A DNA stretch of 64,000 bases from assembly GCA_963704505.1 (NCBI GenBank), contig OY969912.1, positions 1,364,001 to 1,428,000 of the forward strand. The letters are read 5' to 3'. Shown piece by piece: positions 9,379-19,292 of the stretch (positions are counted from its first letter, which is position 1; the number at the start of each line of letters is the position of its first letter). The DNA comes from VRUE01 sp963704505 (GTDB lineage: Bacteria > Actinomycetota > Thermoleophilia > Solirubrobacterales > 70-9). The notes under the pieces are model-generated. The model saw nothing but the letters and a program-made list of their open reading frames with translations, was not told where the DNA came from and made no database searches. A program made the translations under genes and the position numbers.

Positions 9379-12242
9379 ACCGACGCCGTCCCCGCGCCGG
9401 CCTTTTCGCCGCTCTGGCGAGCGCGCTGCTCGTCGCCCTGTCCGTCGCCGCCCCCGCGGCCCAGGCCGCCTTTGGCCTTCTCCCCGGCGAAGCCGGCTTC
9501 AAAGCGACCGCCACCGCAGAAGCGGGCGGTGCCCCGGCCACCCTCGCCGGCGCCCACCCCTATTCGCTCGTCACAGAAGTCAACCTCAACAAGGTCGGCA
9601 ACTTCTCCGACGGCGACCTCAAGGACCTGACCTATGACCTGCCGCCGGGTCTGATCGAAAACGCGACCTCGGTCCCGCGCTGCGGCGCCGCCCAGTTCAC
9701 CAGCCCCCGCAGCTCTCCATACGAAGAAGCGCTCTCCGGCGAGAGCTGCTCGGGCCTCGCCCAAATCGGAATCGTCACCCTCGAGAGCTCCCACGCCGGT
9801 GGTGAAACCCGGACCTTCGGCGTCTTCAACCTCGCCCCGCCCCCGGGCTCGCCTTCGCGCCTGGGCTTCTCTCCCTACGGCGAATCGATCACGATCGCCC
9901 CTCACGTTCGTGAAGCGGGTCGCGAATACGGCCTCACCCTCGACCTCGACAACTTCAGCCAGATCCTCAACGTCTCCCGAATCCGTGTCGAGATCTGGGG
10001 CACCCCGTTCGCTGCGGTCCACGACGGCCAGCGCGGCAACTGCCTCAACGAGGCCGACCCTTCGGCCCCGCACGCGCTCTGTCCGGTCTCGGACCTGAAC
10101 CCGCCGCACCCCGCTCAGGCCTACCTGACGCTGCCCAGTAACTGCGACACGCCGCTCAACTTCCACCTCGCGGTCTCCTCCTGGCAGCAGCCCACAGCCC
10201 AGTTCGAGCAGTCCTGGACCAGCGGTGCAGCGCTCACCGGCTGCGACAAACTCGCCTTCAACCCGATCCCCCGCGGCCGACTCTCGACCGAACGTGCGAG
10301 CTCGCCGAGCGGCTATGACTTCACTTTGGACGGCAGCTCCGGACCACTTCTAAACCCACTCGCGCACGCTTCCTCTCAGGCCAAGAAGGCGGTGGTGACC
10401 CTTCCCGAGGGGATGAGCGTCAACCCCTCCGTGGGCTCTGGCCTCGGTACCTGCTCAGAGGCCCAGTTCGCCGCCGAGACCGTCACCTCGGCGCCGGGCG
10501 CCGGCTGTCCCAACGACTCCAAAATCGGCGAGCTGACGATCGAAAGCCCGCTCGTCGAAGACCAGATCGAAGGCGCGATGTTCTTCGCCACCCCCAACCA
10601 GAACCGCTTCGGCACCCTGGTCGCTCTCTACATGGTCGCCAAGGACCCCGACCGCGGGATCCTCGTCAAGGTCGCCGGCCGCGTCGACTCCGATCCGCTT
10701 ACCGGACAGCTGACGACGACCTTCGACGACCTGCCGCAGCTGCCCTACTCACATTTCAACGTTCATTTCCGCGAAGGCCAGCGCAGCCCGCTCGCTACGC
10801 CATCGGCCTGCGGCGCGTACGCGACCGAGGTCGAAACCAGCCCCTGGCTCGACCCGAGCATCGTCGTCCATTCCTCCTCGCCCTTCACGCTCAGCTCCGG
10901 CCCCGGCGGGGGTCCATGTCAGCAGGGACCGCTGGCGCCCTTCTCCCCGAGCGCGACCGGAGGCGTCGCAAACGGGAACGCCTCCTCCTACACGCCCTTC
11001 TCCCTCCATCTCGCCCGCAACGATGGCGAACAGGAGATCACCTCCTACTCCGCCGTCCTGCCCCCGGGCGAGCTCGGCAAGATCGCCGGCGTCCCGTACT
11101 GCCCGGAGAGCCAGATCGAGGCGGCGAAGGCCCAGACCGGAGCCGAATCAGAGCTTTCCCCGGCCTGTCCGGCAGCCAGTCTGATCGGACATACCTACAC
11201 CGGTTACGGGGTGGGGCAGTCCCTCGCCTATGCGCCGGGGTCTCTCTATCTGGCCGGCCCGTACCACGGTTCGCCGCTCTCGGTGGTGGCGATCGACTCG
11301 GCCAAGGTCGGCCCCTTCGACCTCGGCACCGTGGTGATCCGCTCGGCAATTCGCATCGACAAGCAGACCGCGAGGGTCTCGATCGACTCTGCCGGCTCGG
11401 ATCCGATCCCCCACATCCTCAAGGGCTTCCCGCTGCGGCTGCGCGACATCGGAGTCAACATCGACAAACCCGATTTCATGGTCAACCCGACGAACTGCGA
11501 CCCGTTCAGTCTGACCTCGAGCCTGACCGGATCGGGGCTGGCCTTCGGCGACCCCGCCGACGATCAACTCGCGAGCGGCTCGGTGCCGTTCCAGGTTTCC
11601 AACTGCTCGGCGCTCGACTTCGGCCCCAAACTCGCGATCGCGCTTGCCGGTGGACACAAGCACCGTGACTATCCCTCGCTGCGGGCGACCCTCACTCCGC
11701 AGGAGGGAGATGCGAACATCCGCGAGGCCTTGGTCACTCTGCCCCCGCGCCTCTTCCTCGCCCAGGAACACCTCGAAGCGGTCTGCACTCCGCGCCAGTT
11801 CGACGCCCACAGCTGCCCCAAGGAATCGGTTTACGGAAGCGCGAGCGCGACCACGCCGCTGCTCGAAACCCCGCTCAGCGGTCCGGTCTATCTGCGCACC
11901 AACGGCAACGAACGTGCCCTGCCCGACCTGGTCGCGGACCTCGCGGGCCGGGGCATCGAGATCGAGGTGCTCGGCACGATCGACTCCTTCAAGGGTGGGC
12001 TGCGAGCCCGTTTCGACGGCCTTCCCGACGCTCCGGTGAACAAGTTCACGATGTCGCTCAAAGGCGGCGATCATGGACTGATCGTCAACGCCACCGACAT
12101 CTGCCAGCACCCGCAGACGGCAACCGCGAAGTTCATCGGCCAGGAGAACACCGCGCGGAAGCGCCTCGTGCCGCTGAAGGTCAAATGTAAGAAGGGGAAG
12201 AAGAAGGATCGCGCCGCCCGCCGCGGCACGGCGCTCGGATGA
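9375..12242 (+). CDS. Family A large secreted protein
   Basis: A complete 955-aa family A copy. The ATG at 9375 was chosen because it overlaps the preceding stop (ATGA) and begins a clear signal peptide (residues 1-32, ending AAPAAQAAF). The frame is open further upstream, but that stretch lies inside the previous gene. Order of segments: an N-terminal domain (LAGAHPYSLVTEVN, DLPPGLIENA); a second domain with CSEAQFA and CPNDSKIGE; a transition segment (FTLSSGPGGGPCQQG); then domains with CPAAS, LAGPYHGSPLS, GPFDLGTVVIR, NPTNC and CTPRQFDAHSC. The C-terminus is Lys-rich (VKCKKGKKKDRAARRG). Many single conserved cysteines suggest disulfide-stabilised beta domains. No enzyme signature is seen. 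Confidence 0.85.
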   Translation: MNRRRPRAGLFAALASALLVALSVAAPAAQAAFGLLPGEAGFKATATAEAGGAPATLAGAHPYSLVTEVNLNKVGNFSDGDLKDLTYDLPPGLIENATSVPRCGAAQFTSPRSSPYEEALSGESCSGLAQIGIVTLESSHAGGETRTFGVFNLAPPPGSPSRLGFSPYGESITIAPHVREAGREYGLTLDLDNFSQILNVSRIRVEIWGTPFAAVHDGQRGNCLNEADPSAPHALCPVSDLNPPHPAQAYLTLPSNCDTPLNFHLAVSSWQQPTAQFEQSWTSGAALTGCDKLAFNPIPRGRLSTERASSPSGYDFTLDGSSGPLLNPLAHASSQAKKAVVTLPEGMSVNPSVGSGLGTCSEAQFAAETVTSAPGAGCPNDSKIGELTIESPLVEDQIEGAMFFATPNQNRFGTLVALYMVAKDPDRGILVKVAGRVDSDPLTGQLTTTFDDLPQLPYSHFNVHFREGQRSPLATPSACGAYATEVETSPWLDPSIVVHSSSPFTLSSGPGGGPCQQGPLAPFSPSATGGVANGNASSYTPFSLHLARNDGEQEITSYSAVLPPGELGKIAGVPYCPESQIEAAKAQTGAESELSPACPAASLIGHTYTGYGVGQSLAYAPGSLYLAGPYHGSPLSVVAIDSAKVGPFDLGTVVIRSAIRIDKQTARVSIDSAGSDPIPHILKGFPLRLRDIGVNIDKPDFMVNPTNCDPFSLTSSLTGSGLAFGDPADDQLASGSVPFQVSNCSALDFGPKLAIALAGGHKHRDYPSLRATLTPQEGDANIREALVTLPPRLFLAQEHLEAVCTPRQFDAHSCPKESVYGSASATTPLLETPLSGPVYLRTNGNERALPDLVADLAGRGIEIEVLGTIDSFKGGLRARFDGLPDAPVNKFTMSLKGGDHGLIVNATDICQHPQTATAKFIGQENTARKRLVPLKVKCKKGKKKDRAARRGTALG

Positions 12243-13021
12243 GCCGTCTGCTCCGCGCCCTGTTCTTGGGCGCGGTCTCGGCGGTGGCGCTCTTCGGGGT
12301 CGCCCGGGCCGACGTCATCGGTGGTGGCAACGTGAGGGTCGCCTTCCGGGCCTCGATCAACCCCAAGATGCTGCCACGCTCGGTAAGGGGGCCGGTCGCG
12401 CTGCACGTTTCGACGGTGGTCACCACGATCGAAGGCCGCCGCCCTGAGGCGCTGCGGCGGGTCACGGTCGAGGTGAACCGCCACGCCGTGGCGACCACCC
12501 GCGGCCTCCCGGTCTGCCCCTGGAGGCGCCTCGCCTCAGTGACCAGCAGCAGGGCGCTGGTGGTCTGCGGTGACTCGCTGATCGGCACCGGACACTTCTC
12601 GAGCCACATCGATATTCCCGAGCAGGCCCCATTTCCCGCCGAGGGCCGGATGCTCGCCTTCAAGAGTGAGAAGGGAGGCCGGCCGGCGATCGCCGTACAT
12701 GTCTTCGGCCGCAACCCGGTGGCAACTTCCGAAGTGCTGCCGATGACCTTCAAGCGCCGCGGCGATGGCAACTTCGGCCCGATCGTCTCGGTCGAGATGC
12801 CCGACATCGGCAACGAATGGGGCTACGTCACCGGGTTCGATCTCACTCTTAAGCGTCGCTACACCTACCGCGGGCGCCGGATGAGCGTGATCAGCGCCAG
12901 CTGCCCCGCGCCTCCCGGCCTCGACGTGGTTCCGTTCAAGGCCGCCCGTGGGGTCTTCGAGCTCGGGGATGGCAGCAGGCTGACCCGGGTCGTCGGCGGG
13001 ACCTGCAAAGCCGCCCGTTAG
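12239..13021 (+). CDS. Family C secreted protein (~260 aa)
   Basis: A 260-aa protein whose ATG overlaps the previous stop by 4 nt. The signal peptide is residues 1-24 (ends VARAD). The rest looks like a single beta-rich domain with a GLPVCP motif near residue 86, a second Cys in the ALVVCGDSLIGTGHF segment, and a late CPAP/GTCK pair. The gene at 19797 encodes a paralogue with the same landmarks in the same order (GIPVCP, AACKGALVGRGR, GSCPLAP, ATCRA). The two copies flank the MMPL exporter region, which hints that they serve the same envelope process. Function is unknown. Confidence 0.8.
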   Translation: MSRLLRALFLGAVSAVALFGVARADVIGGGNVRVAFRASINPKMLPRSVRGPVALHVSTVVTTIEGRRPEALRRVTVEVNRHAVATTRGLPVCPWRRLASVTSSRALVVCGDSLIGTGHFSSHIDIPEQAPFPAEGRMLAFKSEKGGRPAIAVHVFGRNPVATSEVLPMTFKRRGDGNFGPIVSVEMPDIGNEWGYVTGFDLTLKRRYTYRGRRMSVISASCPAPPGLDVVPFKAARGVFELGDGSRLTRVVGGTCKAAR

Positions 13022-13117
13022 CTCGGCGTTCCGAGATCGGGCATTCTCCAACCCCGGAGACCCCACGGGCTAGGCTGGAGACCGAGCCGAATCCGCTCAG
13101 GGTCGGTTTCAGGGACG

Positions 13118-15976
13118 GTGCGAATCAGCGCGAAGAGAGATCGGGACAGGCTTGCCCGCGGCGTGTTTTTGGCCGTGGTCCTCCCGCTGCTGGTTTTCGT
13201 CCCCGCCGCGCGGGCTGAATTCGCCATCGAGTCCTTCTCGACCAGCACCACAGGTGTTGGCGGGGCCCCCTTCAGCCTCGCCGGCGGCCACCCCTTCCAG
13301 CAGGTCGCCCAGTTCTCGATTCTCAGCAACGAGGATCTGGGTAGCTTGTACCTCCACCCCCCGCACGGCTTCATCGTAAATCCGGCCGCAATGGCCCGCT
13401 GCCAGGTAAGCGCCCTGGAAGCGGGAAAGTGCTCGCCGGAATCGCGCGTCGGTTTCGTACAGATCATCCGGCCCGGTGGCATCCAAACTATTTCACTTCA
13501 CAACCTGGTTCCCGAACGTGGTTTCCTGGCCCAGTTCGGTTTCGATGTAGTGGACGTTCCGATCTTTCTCTCGGTCATCCCGCGTCCACGTGCCGAGGGC
13601 TATGGCATCACTCTCGACGTCCCGACCCTTCCCTCTGGCAGCGAAGCCCTGGGGCTGATCTCCACCTTCTGTGACTTCGGCGTCAAAGGCGACGGCTCCC
13701 AATCGGACCCCTATGAGTGCGAGCCGCCTGCCGCGCTGGCCGGGGCGCCATTTCTCTCGAACCCCCTCGACTGCTCGCGGCCGCCGATCTCGAATCTCGC
13801 GCTCGACACTCTCCAACACCCCGGCGCTCTGCTCGAAGCAGGATTCCCCGACCTCGCCGATCCCGACTGGAAGACCTCGAACTTCGAGGCTTCGGCGATC
13901 ACCGGCTGCGAAGACCCGCTCCTGGCCGCACAGTTCGCCCGCGCCGGCCTCGCCGTCACCCCGCGCCAGGGCCAGGGCCCGACTGAGGCCGAAGCGCCGA
14001 CCGGGCTCACGATCAACCTCGACTTCCCGCAGTCGAATGACCCCACCGATCCCGACTCGGCCATCGACCCTGCGCTCCCGCAGGCCCCCCCACCGAAGAA
14101 GATCTCCCTCACATTGCCCGAAGGCCTCGCGATCAACCCCGCCGGGGCCGACGGGCTCGGTGCCTGCTCCGATCTCGCCTCCGACCCCGCCGGCGATCAG
14201 GTCCACTACGACAACACCAGACCGGTCAGCTGCCCGGACGCATCGAAGATCGGCACTGCCACCGCGCTCTCGCCGCTGCTCGCCACCCGAGAAGCGCTAA
14301 ACGACCAGGTCATCGGCCCGGAGCCGATCGAGGGCAGTGTCTACGTGTTGAAGCCCCACCCGGGAGACCTCACAGTCGGCGGCGAGGGCACCTTCAGGTT
14401 CCTGGTCGCGCTTGAAAGCACCCGCGGCGGGGTCAACTTCAAGCTTCCCGCGACAGCCACCGCCGATCGCCGCACCGGTCAGCTCACCATCGTCTTCACC
14501 GAGGCCCCTCAGATCCCGATCAGGCGGATCACCATCGACCTCAAGGAGGGCCCCAGGGCGCCGCTGGTCACCCCGATCTCGTGCGGCACGTTCAAGACCA
14601 CCTCCGAGCTCGTCCCCTACTCGGCGCCGGGCACCCCCGACGCCCATCCGAGCGCCGACTTCGAGGTCGAATCGGGCCCGGGCGGCGGCCCTTGCCCCGC
14701 ATCCGGCACCGCTCGCCCCTTCGCCCCGGTTCTCGAGGGCGCGGGCGCGGAGTCCGATCGAGCGGGTTCCGCAAGCCCCTTTACCTTCCGACTAACCCGT
14801 CCCGACGGCGATCAGGAGCTCGAGTCCCTGAACATTCAAACGCCACCCGGCCTGAGCGCGAAGATTGCCGGCCTGACCCGATGCCCCGATGCCGCGATCG
14901 CCGCGGCGGAGCGCAGGAGCGCCGCCGCCGAGCAGGCTGACCCGAGCTGCCCGACCACGTCTCGGGTCGGCGCCGTCATCGCCGGCGCGGGACCGGGCTC
15001 CAAACCGTTCTACGCTCAGGGCACCGCATATCTCGCCGGCCCCCGCGGGGGCGCGCCGTTCAGCTTCGCCTTTATTACCCCGGCGCTGACCGGGCCTTTC
15101 GACCTCGGCAACCTGGTCTTCCGGGCCAACGCCTCCGTCGACCCGACCACCGCCCAGCTGACGATCGCCACCGACCCGTTGCCGCAGACCCTGAACGGGA
15201 TCCCCCTGCGATTGCGCTCGCTCACACTCAGCCTCGACCGTCCAGGCTTCATCCGCAACCCGACCTCCTGCGAACCGATGGCGATCACCGGGACCTCGAC
15301 GAGTTCGCTTGGCCAAAGCGCCCCGCTTGCGCAGTACTTCCAGGTTGGCGGCTGCGCCGCCCTTCCGTTCCGGCCTCGAGTCTCCGTGCGACTCAGCGGG
15401 GCCCTCGCCCGCAACGGCCATCCGGCTCTGCGGGCCGAGATCGCCGCCAAGCCCGGTCAGGCCAACATCGCCCGCGCGGCACTCACCCTGCCTGTCACCG
15501 AGCTCCTGGACTACGACCACATCCGCGCTGTCTGCGCCCGATCGCGCTACGCCGCCGGGGCCGGCGGCGGCGTGGCCTGTTCGCCCGAGTCGCGCTACGG
15601 CCGCGCTCGACTCGTCACACCCCTGCTCGACAAACCCCTTGAAGGCCCGCTGTATCTGCGGACCAGCAGCGATCCGCGTCAGCTACCTGACCTCGTTGCT
15701 TCGCTGGACGGCGAAATCCACCTGGACCTTGCCGCCCACGTCACGTCGGCCCACGGACTCCTGCGGGTGACCTTCGACGGGGTCCCCGACGTTCCGGTGA
15801 AAAAGGTCGTACTGCACCTGCAAGGCGACCGGCGAGGACTACTCGTCAACACCACCAACCTCTGTCGCACCGGGGCGCGTACCTCGGCTTCCTTCAGTGG
15901 GCACAACGGCAAGCGCCACTCCTCGAGGTCCACTCTCGATCTGAGCTGCGGCATCGGCAGGGCCGCGAGCCGCTGA
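13118..15976 (+). CDS. Family A large secreted protein
   Basis: A 952-aa family A copy with a GTG start and a long n-region (RISAKRDRDR) before the signal hydrophobic stretch (GVFLAVVLPLLVFVPAARA). It is preceded by 96 non-coding bases, so unlike its upstream neighbours it may have its own promoter. Segment order matches the other copies: LAGGHPFQQV, DLEGLAINPAG-type segment, CPDASKIG, VLKPHPGD, NFKLP, GPGGGPCPASG, LAGPRGGAPFSFAF, GPFDLGNL, LPDLVASL. It is most like the truncated copy at the left window edge. Its C-terminus (LDLSCGIGRAASR) lacks the long Lys tail of the other copies. It is the last family A gene before the MMPL gene. Confidence 0.85.
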   Translation: MRISAKRDRDRLARGVFLAVVLPLLVFVPAARAEFAIESFSTSTTGVGGAPFSLAGGHPFQQVAQFSILSNEDLGSLYLHPPHGFIVNPAAMARCQVSALEAGKCSPESRVGFVQIIRPGGIQTISLHNLVPERGFLAQFGFDVVDVPIFLSVIPRPRAEGYGITLDVPTLPSGSEALGLISTFCDFGVKGDGSQSDPYECEPPAALAGAPFLSNPLDCSRPPISNLALDTLQHPGALLEAGFPDLADPDWKTSNFEASAITGCEDPLLAAQFARAGLAVTPRQGQGPTEAEAPTGLTINLDFPQSNDPTDPDSAIDPALPQAPPPKKISLTLPEGLAINPAGADGLGACSDLASDPAGDQVHYDNTRPVSCPDASKIGTATALSPLLATREALNDQVIGPEPIEGSVYVLKPHPGDLTVGGEGTFRFLVALESTRGGVNFKLPATATADRRTGQLTIVFTEAPQIPIRRITIDLKEGPRAPLVTPISCGTFKTTSELVPYSAPGTPDAHPSADFEVESGPGGGPCPASGTARPFAPVLEGAGAESDRAGSASPFTFRLTRPDGDQELESLNIQTPPGLSAKIAGLTRCPDAAIAAAERRSAAAEQADPSCPTTSRVGAVIAGAGPGSKPFYAQGTAYLAGPRGGAPFSFAFITPALTGPFDLGNLVFRANASVDPTTAQLTIATDPLPQTLNGIPLRLRSLTLSLDRPGFIRNPTSCEPMAITGTSTSSLGQSAPLAQYFQVGGCAALPFRPRVSVRLSGALARNGHPALRAEIAAKPGQANIARAALTLPVTELLDYDHIRAVCARSRYAAGAGGGVACSPESRYGRARLVTPLLDKPLEGPLYLRTSSDPRQLPDLVASLDGEIHLDLAAHVTSAHGLLRVTFDGVPDVPVKKVVLHLQGDRRGLLVNTTNLCRTGARTSASFSGHNGKRHSSRSTLDLSCGIGRAASR

Positions 15977-16043
15977 AGAACCTCTCGGGGTAGGTCCGCA
16001 TCCCCGGGTTTCCCCAGCACCCCGGGGCAACCGGCGGGCGCGT

Positions 16044-16073
16044 TTGACATGACGGTTGGTCTATGTTCTAGTT
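16044..16073 (+). promoter_or_regulatory. Promoter/operator element A upstream of the MMPL gene
   Basis: A 30-bp element beginning TTGACAT and ending TATGTTCTAGTT, 69 bp before the GTG of the MMPL gene. An element at 24093-24122 matches it at 25 of 30 positions with identical internal spacing. TTGACA resembles a -35 box, but a TATGTT only 12 bp downstream is too close for a normal -10. A TAGTTC 19 bp downstream is possible. Both copies keep the dyad ACAT-N12-ATGT, so a regulator-binding site overlapping the promoter is the likelier reading. Confidence 0.6.
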
Positions 16074-16141
16074 CGGGTTTGATCTGAGGGACCTTTTCGC
16101 ACGCCGGGGGTTACGGGGAAGCTGGTGGGAAAGAAAATCGC

Positions 16142-19100
16142 GTGCCTGGGCGAACGCCGTTGAGCGCGACTGACAAAGCACGGCCTCGCAGGGCCCTCGC
16201 CGGACCTCTCCTCGTCCTGATCTGCTGCGTCGGGCTCGGGGTCGTCGGGCTCGGTGTCGAGGGGCGCCTCGAGCCGACTTCCCTGATCGTCCCGGGCACC
16301 CCCTCCGCCCACGGCCAGGAGCTCGCCGAAGAGCATTTCGGGCCCTCCTCGCCGTTCGCCGTCCTCCTCCGCGGTCCCGACGGCGCGATCGAACGTCAGG
16401 GGCCCGGCCTGGTCAGGGCGCTGCGCCGCGACCCCGCCGTCACGGTCGTCTCACCCTGGGACCGCGGCGCGGTCGGTTTCCTGCGCCCGGGCCCACGCAA
16501 GGCGATCGTCCTGCTCGACTACCACCTGCCGCTCGACGTCGCGATGCGGGAGACGGCGCCGGATCTCGAAGCGAAGCTCGACGCACACGTCCACCCGCCG
16601 CTCCGCGCGGTGCAATCCGGCTACGCCAGCGTCTCGCGTGCCCTGCAGTCGGAATCGCTCGATGCGACCGAGCGTGCCGAGCTGATCGCCGCGCCCCTGC
16701 TTCTCATCGTCCTCCTGCTGGTCTTCCGCTCGCTGGTCGCGGCGGCGATCCCGCTGGCCCTCGGTGCCCTCACCGTGCTCGCCGGCCGCGGCGTACTCGT
16801 CCTGCTCGATTCCGTGATGACGATCGAAGCCCTCTCGGTCGTCGTCTGCACGATGATGGGCCTCGCTCTCGGGGTCGACTACTCGCTCTTCATCGTCTCC
16901 CGCTTCCGCGAGGAGCTCGCCAGGGGGACCCCACCGTGGGAGGCGGCCCGGATCACCAGGCGGACCGCGGGACGCACGACCCTGGTCGCCGGGGCGACCC
17001 TTTTCATCTCGATCCTGCTCTCCTCATTCCTGCAGCCAGGGTCGCTGCTGCTCTCGCTGGCGACCGCGCTCGTCGTCGTCACTCCGATCGCCGTTCTGGT
17101 TGCCTGGATCGCCCTGCCGCCGCTGCTCGCCCTTCTCGGCGAGCGGATCAACGCGGGGGCGATCGGCAGGGGCGGGGGGGAGAGCGGGCGATCTCGGGTG
17201 GCCGCCGCCGCCGACGCCGCCCTGCGCCGACCCGCTCTGGCGGCGGCGCTGATCGCGGTGCCCTTGGCGCTGCTCGCCGTGCCCGCCCTGGCCTTCAACA
17301 CCGGCGCTCCCGGGATTCAGGAGCTGCCGAGCTCGAGCCGGGCCCGCCAGGCGACCGAAGCAATCGACCGTGCGGTCGGCCCGGGCTGGGAGGCTCCGTT
17401 CGAGATCGTGGTTGCCGCTCCGCGCGGGCCGATCACCACCGCAAAACGGCTCGCCCTGCTCGGGCGGGCACAGCGGCGCATCGTCGAGCGCCCGGGCGTG
17501 CGGGCGGTGATCGGCCCGGCGCCGATCAAGCGAGCGTTGCGGCCGATCCGCGGGCTCGGGGCGCGGCTCGCCTCCGACGGGCCGGACAGCCCCTCACACC
17601 TCTCTGCGCTGGGGCCCAATCTCAGGCGCGGCGCTGCCGCGGTCGCGAAGCTGCGGGCGGGCCTCTCGCGCGCGGCGAGCGGCAGCGGATTGCTCGGCGT
17701 CGGATCGGAACGGGCCGGCGCGGGTGCGCGCACGCTTGCTGGCGCTCTTGAACGCGCAGCGGCCGGGGGCGGACGGGCGAGCGATGCCCTCAAGCGTCTC
17801 GCCTCCGGATCGGAGCAGCTCGCCAAAGGTCAACGAACCGCGACGAGCGCCGGCCTCGCCCTGGAAGTCGAACTGCACGCATTGGTTCCCAGCCTGCGCA
17901 ACAAGGCACTGCGGCGCGCTCGCCGCATCGCGAACGAACTCGAAGCGGCGGCTCGCGAGGATCCCTCGCTTCGGGCGATGGCTCAGCAGCAGCGACTCCT
18001 TGCTCGCGTCCTCGCCGCCGAGCGCGACAAGGTCAGGGCCTCGCGCGAAATCGCGATCGAGCTGCACGGCGCCCTCGAGCGCCTCGAAGCGGGAGGGGAA
18101 CGGCTCGAAGCCGGCACCGGGGAACTCGCCGGCAGCGCGTCGGGGCTCAAGGACGGACTCGAACAGTTGAGCGCCGGTGCCAATCGCCTGGCCGACGGTC
18201 TCGACGAACTCCACGGCGGAGCCGGCGCTCTGCAGCGGGGTCTGGCGGATGGCTTCGCCCGCTCCTACCCGCTCCAGAAGGGGATCGGGCAGGCGGGTGT
18301 GCGGGTCAGCGCCGCGACGGGACCTCTCCTGCGCAGCACCGCGGCGCTCCGCCGCCGTTCGCCCCACCTCTTCGACTCCGGCTATTTCGTCCTCTCCGCC
18401 CTCGATGGGGCGCCGCCGGTGGATCGCGCCCTCGCCGCCGAGGCCGTCAACGTCGAGCACGGGGGGCAGGCCGCCCGCCTGCTCGTGGTCTCGACCGATC
18501 CCTTCAACACCGAGGGCTCACGCGCGACCGGCGCCATGCTCCGCACCGAAGCGGCGCGGGTGGCCCGCGAAGGCAATCTGCAGGCGGGCGTCAGCGGCGG
18601 CGCCGCGATCCTCAACGACTACGCCTCGGCGACCCGCTCGCGGCTGCCGCTCGTCATCGGCGCGATCATCGCGATCACCTTCCTGCTGCTCGTCGCGATC
18701 CTGCGCGCCCCGCTTCTCGCCGCCCTCGCCGTCGCCCTCAACCTGGTTTCCGTCGCCGCCGCGGTCGGCGTCGTCACCCTGATCTGCAAGGTCCCGGAGG
18801 GCTACCCGCTCGGCGGCCACAGCTATATCGACACGGTTGGCGCCGCCGGCATCTTCGCCGTCACCTTCGGCCTCTCGATCGACTACACCGTCTTCCTCTT
18901 CGCCCGCATGCGCGAAAAATACGACGAGCTGAGTGCACCAACCTCCTCAGAGGACCTGCGGGCCGAGGCAAATCGCGCGGCGATCCGCTTCGGCCTCGAC
19001 AAGACGGCGGGTGTGATCACGGGCGCGGCCGCGATCATGATCGCCGTCTTCGTCGCCTTCGCCACCGCGCCGATCGCCACCGTGAGCCAGCTCGGCGTCG

Positions 19101-19276
19101 GCCTCACCGTCGCGATCCTGCTCGACGCTACGGTGGTGCGGATCGTCTTGCTGCCGGCCCTGATGCTGTTGCTCGGCGACCGTGTCTGGCACGTACCCAC
19201 CGCTCTAGGGCGCATCCTGCCGGGTTTCGATATCCATGGAGCCCCCTCTCGACAGAGCGGGAGCCCGAAGCCTTGA
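16142..19276 (+). CDS. MMPL/RND-superfamily membrane transporter
   Basis: A 1044-aa polytopic protein of the MMPL family, which export lipids or other hydrophobic compounds across actinobacterial inner membranes. The layout is typical: a first TM at about residues 20-40; a large external domain; a five-TM cluster at about 180-340 (AELIAAPLLLIVLLLVF, MGLALGVDYSLFIVSRFREE); a second TM near 365-390; a second external region with a long coiled-coil-like stretch rich in Ala/Gly/Leu (GLKDGLEQLSAGANRLADGL, about 660-690); and a last TM cluster with FGLSIDYTVFLFARMREKY near residue 920. The two GxSIDY/GVDYSLF motifs carry the Asp-Tyr pair linked to proton use in this family. The GTG start is 69 nt after the regulatory element. 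Cargo is unknown; its place beside secreted proteins suggests envelope assembly. Confidence 0.88.
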   Translation: MPGRTPLSATDKARPRRALAGPLLVLICCVGLGVVGLGVEGRLEPTSLIVPGTPSAHGQELAEEHFGPSSPFAVLLRGPDGAIERQGPGLVRALRRDPAVTVVSPWDRGAVGFLRPGPRKAIVLLDYHLPLDVAMRETAPDLEAKLDAHVHPPLRAVQSGYASVSRALQSESLDATERAELIAAPLLLIVLLLVFRSLVAAAIPLALGALTVLAGRGVLVLLDSVMTIEALSVVVCTMMGLALGVDYSLFIVSRFREELARGTPPWEAARITRRTAGRTTLVAGATLFISILLSSFLQPGSLLLSLATALVVVTPIAVLVAWIALPPLLALLGERINAGAIGRGGGESGRSRVAAAADAALRRPALAAALIAVPLALLAVPALAFNTGAPGIQELPSSSRARQATEAIDRAVGPGWEAPFEIVVAAPRGPITTAKRLALLGRAQRRIVERPGVRAVIGPAPIKRALRPIRGLGARLASDGPDSPSHLSALGPNLRRGAAAVAKLRAGLSRAASGSGLLGVGSERAGAGARTLAGALERAAAGGGRASDALKRLASGSEQLAKGQRTATSAGLALEVELHALVPSLRNKALRRARRIANELEAAAREDPSLRAMAQQQRLLARVLAAERDKVRASREIAIELHGALERLEAGGERLEAGTGELAGSASGLKDGLEQLSAGANRLADGLDELHGGAGALQRGLADGFARSYPLQKGIGQAGVRVSAATGPLLRSTAALRRRSPHLFDSGYFVLSALDGAPPVDRALAAEAVNVEHGGQAARLLVVSTDPFNTEGSRATGAMLRTEAARVAREGNLQAGVSGGAAILNDYASATRSRLPLVIGAIIAITFLLLVAILRAPLLAALAVALNLVSVAAAVGVVTLICKVPEGYPLGGHSYIDTVGAAGIFAVTFGLSIDYTVFLFARMREKYDELSAPTSSEDLRAEANRAAIRFGLDKTAGVITGAAAIMIAVFVAFATAPIATVSQLGVGLTVAILLDATVVRIVLLPALMLLLGDRVWHVPTALGRILPGFDIHGAPSRQSGSPKP

Positions 19277-19292
19277 GAGGAGAGAGAAGACG

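Noticed and set aside
16044..16067. A normal sigma-70 promoter with TTGACA and TATGTT
   Set aside because: The gap is only 12 bp, too short; treated as an operator or a promoter with another -10.
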